Assembly (NCBI GenBank): GCA_025350945.1
Contig: JANXWW010000046.1
Span: 1 to 15,437 of the forward strand
Length of the DNA stretch: 15,437 nt
Source: Burkholderiales bacterium
GTDB taxonomy: Bacteria > Pseudomonadota > Gammaproteobacteria > Burkholderiales > Usitatibacteraceae
Direction of reading: 5' to 3'
In this document: one piece after another, positions 13,895 through 15,437 of the stretch
Numbering within the stretch: the stretch's first letter is position 1
Layout: each line of letters opens with the position of its first letter
The notes under the pieces: generated by a model
The model's input: the letters and a program-made list of their open reading frames with translations, nothing else
What the model was told of the DNA's origin: nothing
Databases searched by the model: none
Made by a program: the position numbers and the translations under genes

Positions 13895-14656
13895 ATGCAA
13901 ACGCCACCTAAAGATGAATTTGTCAGTGACCCCGCAACCGTTTATGCTGATTGGCTTGAGCGCGAAGTTGTGCGCAAATCAAAACAAGCCAGGGGCAATA
14001 ACAACAGTATGGAACTTGATAATCAGATCGTATTAGGTTTACTTGAACGCGTCGGCAAGGGCGACGAAACCGCTTTCACTACCCTTTATCGCAGCATTAA
14101 CCGGCGCGTTTTCGCTTTTGCGCTGAATCAATTGCGTGATGAAGCGCGGGCTGAAGAGGTTGTTGTCGATACGCTGCACGAAGTGTGGAAGCATCCTGAA
14201 CGATTTAACGCGACTTCAAAATTCTCGACTTGGGTGTTGGGCATTGCGCGTTACAAAATATTGAACGCTTTTCGCTCAAGCACACATTCATATGATGAGC
14301 TGACCGACGAAATGAGTGAAACCGTCGCCAGCGATGATGCAAGCCCGCACGATTTGTTGGCCGCAAGCCAGCGCCAAAAGGGCGTACGGGAATGTATGGG
14401 TAAGCTCACGACAGACCATCGCGAATGCATGCATTTGGTGTTTTTCGAGGGTATGTCGTTGGGCGAAGTAGCCACGTTGCAAGCGTGTCCGGAGAACACG
14501 ATTAAGACGCGGTTATTTCATGCGCGGCAAAAAATAAAGAATTGCCTCCGCCTGTTACTCAAGCGGGAAGGTGAAGAGACCGGCGATAAAGAAAACGCAG
14601 AAGATGCTCTATCCGCCCATGACAACTCAGAAGGAAACGCCCATGTCACACCCTGA
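13895..14656 (+). CDS. ECF-subfamily RNA polymerase sigma factor
   Basis: The product has 253 residues. Sigma region 2 is at about 58-127 (ETAFTTLYRSINRRVFAFAL, EEVVVDTLHEVWKHPERF, FSTWVLGIARYKILNAFR). Region 4 is at about 165-218, with the helix-turn-helix MSLGEVATLQACPENTIKTR and then LFHARQKIK. There are no regions 1 or 3, so it is an ECF (group 4) sigma factor. The start is uncertain: the ATG at 13895 gives a 38-residue N-terminal extension (which contains ADWLEREVVRK), while an internal ATG at 14009 would begin just before region 2. Both have weak ribosome-binding sites. The last 14 bases overlap the anti-sigma gene. It is the natural candidate to recognise the three GTTTGAACC-N17-GATTCA sites. 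That assignment is inferred. Confidence 0.93.
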   Translation: MQTPPKDEFVSDPATVYADWLEREVVRKSKQARGNNNSMELDNQIVLGLLERVGKGDETAFTTLYRSINRRVFAFALNQLRDEARAEEVVVDTLHEVWKHPERFNATSKFSTWVLGIARYKILNAFRSSTHSYDELTDEMSETVASDDASPHDLLAASQRQKGVRECMGKLTTDHRECMHLVFFEGMSLGEVATLQACPENTIKTRLFHARQKIKNCLRLLLKREGEETGDKENAEDALSAHDNSEGNAHVTP

Positions 14657-15329
14657 AAAATTTACTGAATGGCTGCCGTGGTACGTAAATGGCACACTGA
14701 ATGCAAAAGATCGTGCGGCGATGGATGCCTACCTTGCTCAATCATCGCTGGCACGAGATGAAGTGCAGTATTACGAGCGGATGGTATCCACCATGAAACG
14801 CCGCGCGGAAAATATCCCGGCCGATATTGGGCTTAGCCAAACACTGCAACGTATCAAGGTTTCACCCAAGGCAGAAGCCACGCCACCCGCGGCTCGCCGC
14901 AGCGCGGCTGACTCAGATGAGCAGAACTGGTTTCAGCGCTCTTTGCAACGTTTACTGGGCGGCGGCTGGATGAAGCCCGCGCTGGGCTGCGCTGCGGCAG
15001 TGATTGTCGCGCAAGGCGTGCTGCTAGTGCAGCAACGTGACGAGGCGATCATTTATCGCGGCAAGCCGGCGATAACCGATGGCAAAACAACCGGCGCTAA
15101 AGCAGAAGCGGCTTTTCTGCGCGTGGTATTCAAGCCTAATGCCACCGAAGGTGAATTGCGCTTGTTGCTGGCGAGCACTAGTGCATGGATCGCCGGTGGG
15201 CCAGGTCAGGCAGGTGAATACTATCTGCGCTTCACACCTGATCAGGTGCAGGGCGCGATGGATCAATTGAAGGCAAGTGGCTTGGTGAGTGAAGCTGCAC
15301 CGGTGAATCTGGTACCCGAATCGCAATAA
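14643..15329 (+). CDS. Membrane-anchored anti-sigma factor
   Basis: This is a 228-residue protein whose gene overlaps the sigma gene by 14 bases and has its own ribosome-binding site (AAGGAAA at 14631-14637). The N-terminal cytoplasmic domain (EKFTEWLPWYVNGTLNAKDRAAMDAYL in part) has the helical anti-sigma form. It lacks the H-x3-C-x2-C zinc motif, so it appears to be a zinc-free variant. One membrane helix is at about 110-128 (PALGCAAAVIVAQGVLLV). The periplasmic C-terminal domain of about 100 residues has a beta-alpha pattern (AFLRVVFKPNATEGELRLLL... YYLRFTPDQVQGAMDQL) that could be a sensor. It would hold the sigma factor at the membrane until an envelope signal or proteolysis releases it. 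Family membership is inferred from position, topology and N-terminal pattern. Confidence 0.88.
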   Translation: MSHPEKFTEWLPWYVNGTLNAKDRAAMDAYLAQSSLARDEVQYYERMVSTMKRRAENIPADIGLSQTLQRIKVSPKAEATPPAARRSAADSDEQNWFQRSLQRLLGGGWMKPALGCAAAVIVAQGVLLVQQRDEAIIYRGKPAITDGKTTGAKAEAAFLRVVFKPNATEGELRLLLASTSAWIAGGPGQAGEYYLRFTPDQVQGAMDQLKASGLVSEAAPVNLVPESQ

Positions 15330-15389
15330 ACGGTTGATGTTGAAGGTTGTGCAAGGCAAGTGAGAATTAACAAAATTCAATTGTTAACT

Positions 15390-15433
15390 ATTGTTAAAAA
15401 AGTTTGAACCGATTTTGACTCCGATGTGATTCA
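15390..15433 (+). promoter_or_regulatory. Third ECF-type promoter, at the right edge
   Basis: ATTGTT at 15390-15395 and GTTTGAACC at 15402-15410 are followed after 17 bases by GATTCA at 15428-15433, preceded by TGT. The 21 bases from ATTGTT through GTTTGAACC differ from those at 9033-9053 at only two positions. Repeated TTGTTAA and TTAACAA blocks lie just upstream (15367-15397). The promoter points rightward to a gene outside the window. It lies about 70 bases after the anti-sigma stop. No terminator is visible in between. Confidence 0.75.
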
Positions 15434-15437
15434 CGCA

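Noticed and set aside
1..15437. CRISPR array, tRNA, rRNA or insertion sequence
   Set aside because: No regularly spaced repeats, no cloverleaf with CCA-proximal features and no transposase-like protein were found on reading both strands.

Overview
The window looks like chromosomal DNA of a betaproteobacterium of moderate GC content. The evidence is the conserved block petA-petB-petC-sspA-sspB, with mscL and a membrane-anchored HtrA protease beside it, and the family features of these proteins (SspA N-terminus MMTLYSGTTC, cytochrome b with a PVWY motif, SspB ending in LRIIK). The order (Burkholderiales or Nitrosomonadales) cannot be settled from this sequence.

Layout. Positions 1-4567 are all on the minus strand: a CBS-domain protein cut by the left edge, sspB, sspA, and the compact cytochrome bc1 operon petABC, which closes with an intrinsic terminator. 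A divergent intergenic region of about 290 bp follows. From 4860 onward every gene is on the plus strand: mscL, a double hairpin/terminator, a DegS-like serine protease, and then an accessory region from about 6730 to the right edge.

The accessory region is the interesting part. It holds: (i) a lipoprotein with Sel1 repeats, a long coiled coil and a caspase-like (C14) domain with an apparent His/Cys dyad; (ii) two paralogous small secreted proteins built from curlin-like Q-x-G...V-V-Q-N repeats; (iii) a small secreted Asn/Ser-rich protein; (iv) an outer-membrane lipoprotein that appears to fuse a CsgG/HfaB-like secretion-channel domain to a peptidoglycan-binding domain and a DUF4384-like domain; (v) a Sel1-like periplasmic protein; (vi) an OmpA-type peptidoglycan-binding protein; (vii) an ECF sigma factor and its membrane-anchored anti-sigma factor. 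No strong intrinsic terminator is visible between 9208 and 15329, so items ii-vii may form one long operon.

A promoter-like motif, GTTTGAACC-N17-GATTCA, occurs three times with identical spacing: before the caspase-like lipoprotein (6731-6762), before the curlin-like operon (9045-9076), and at the right edge after the anti-sigma gene (15402-15433). The simplest model is an autoregulated ECF sigma regulon. It would control a curli-like surface fibre with its own modified CsgG-type exporter, together with a caspase-like lipoprotein and at least one further gene beyond the window. The family assignments rest on motif reading by eye. The regulon link and the amyloid role are inferences.
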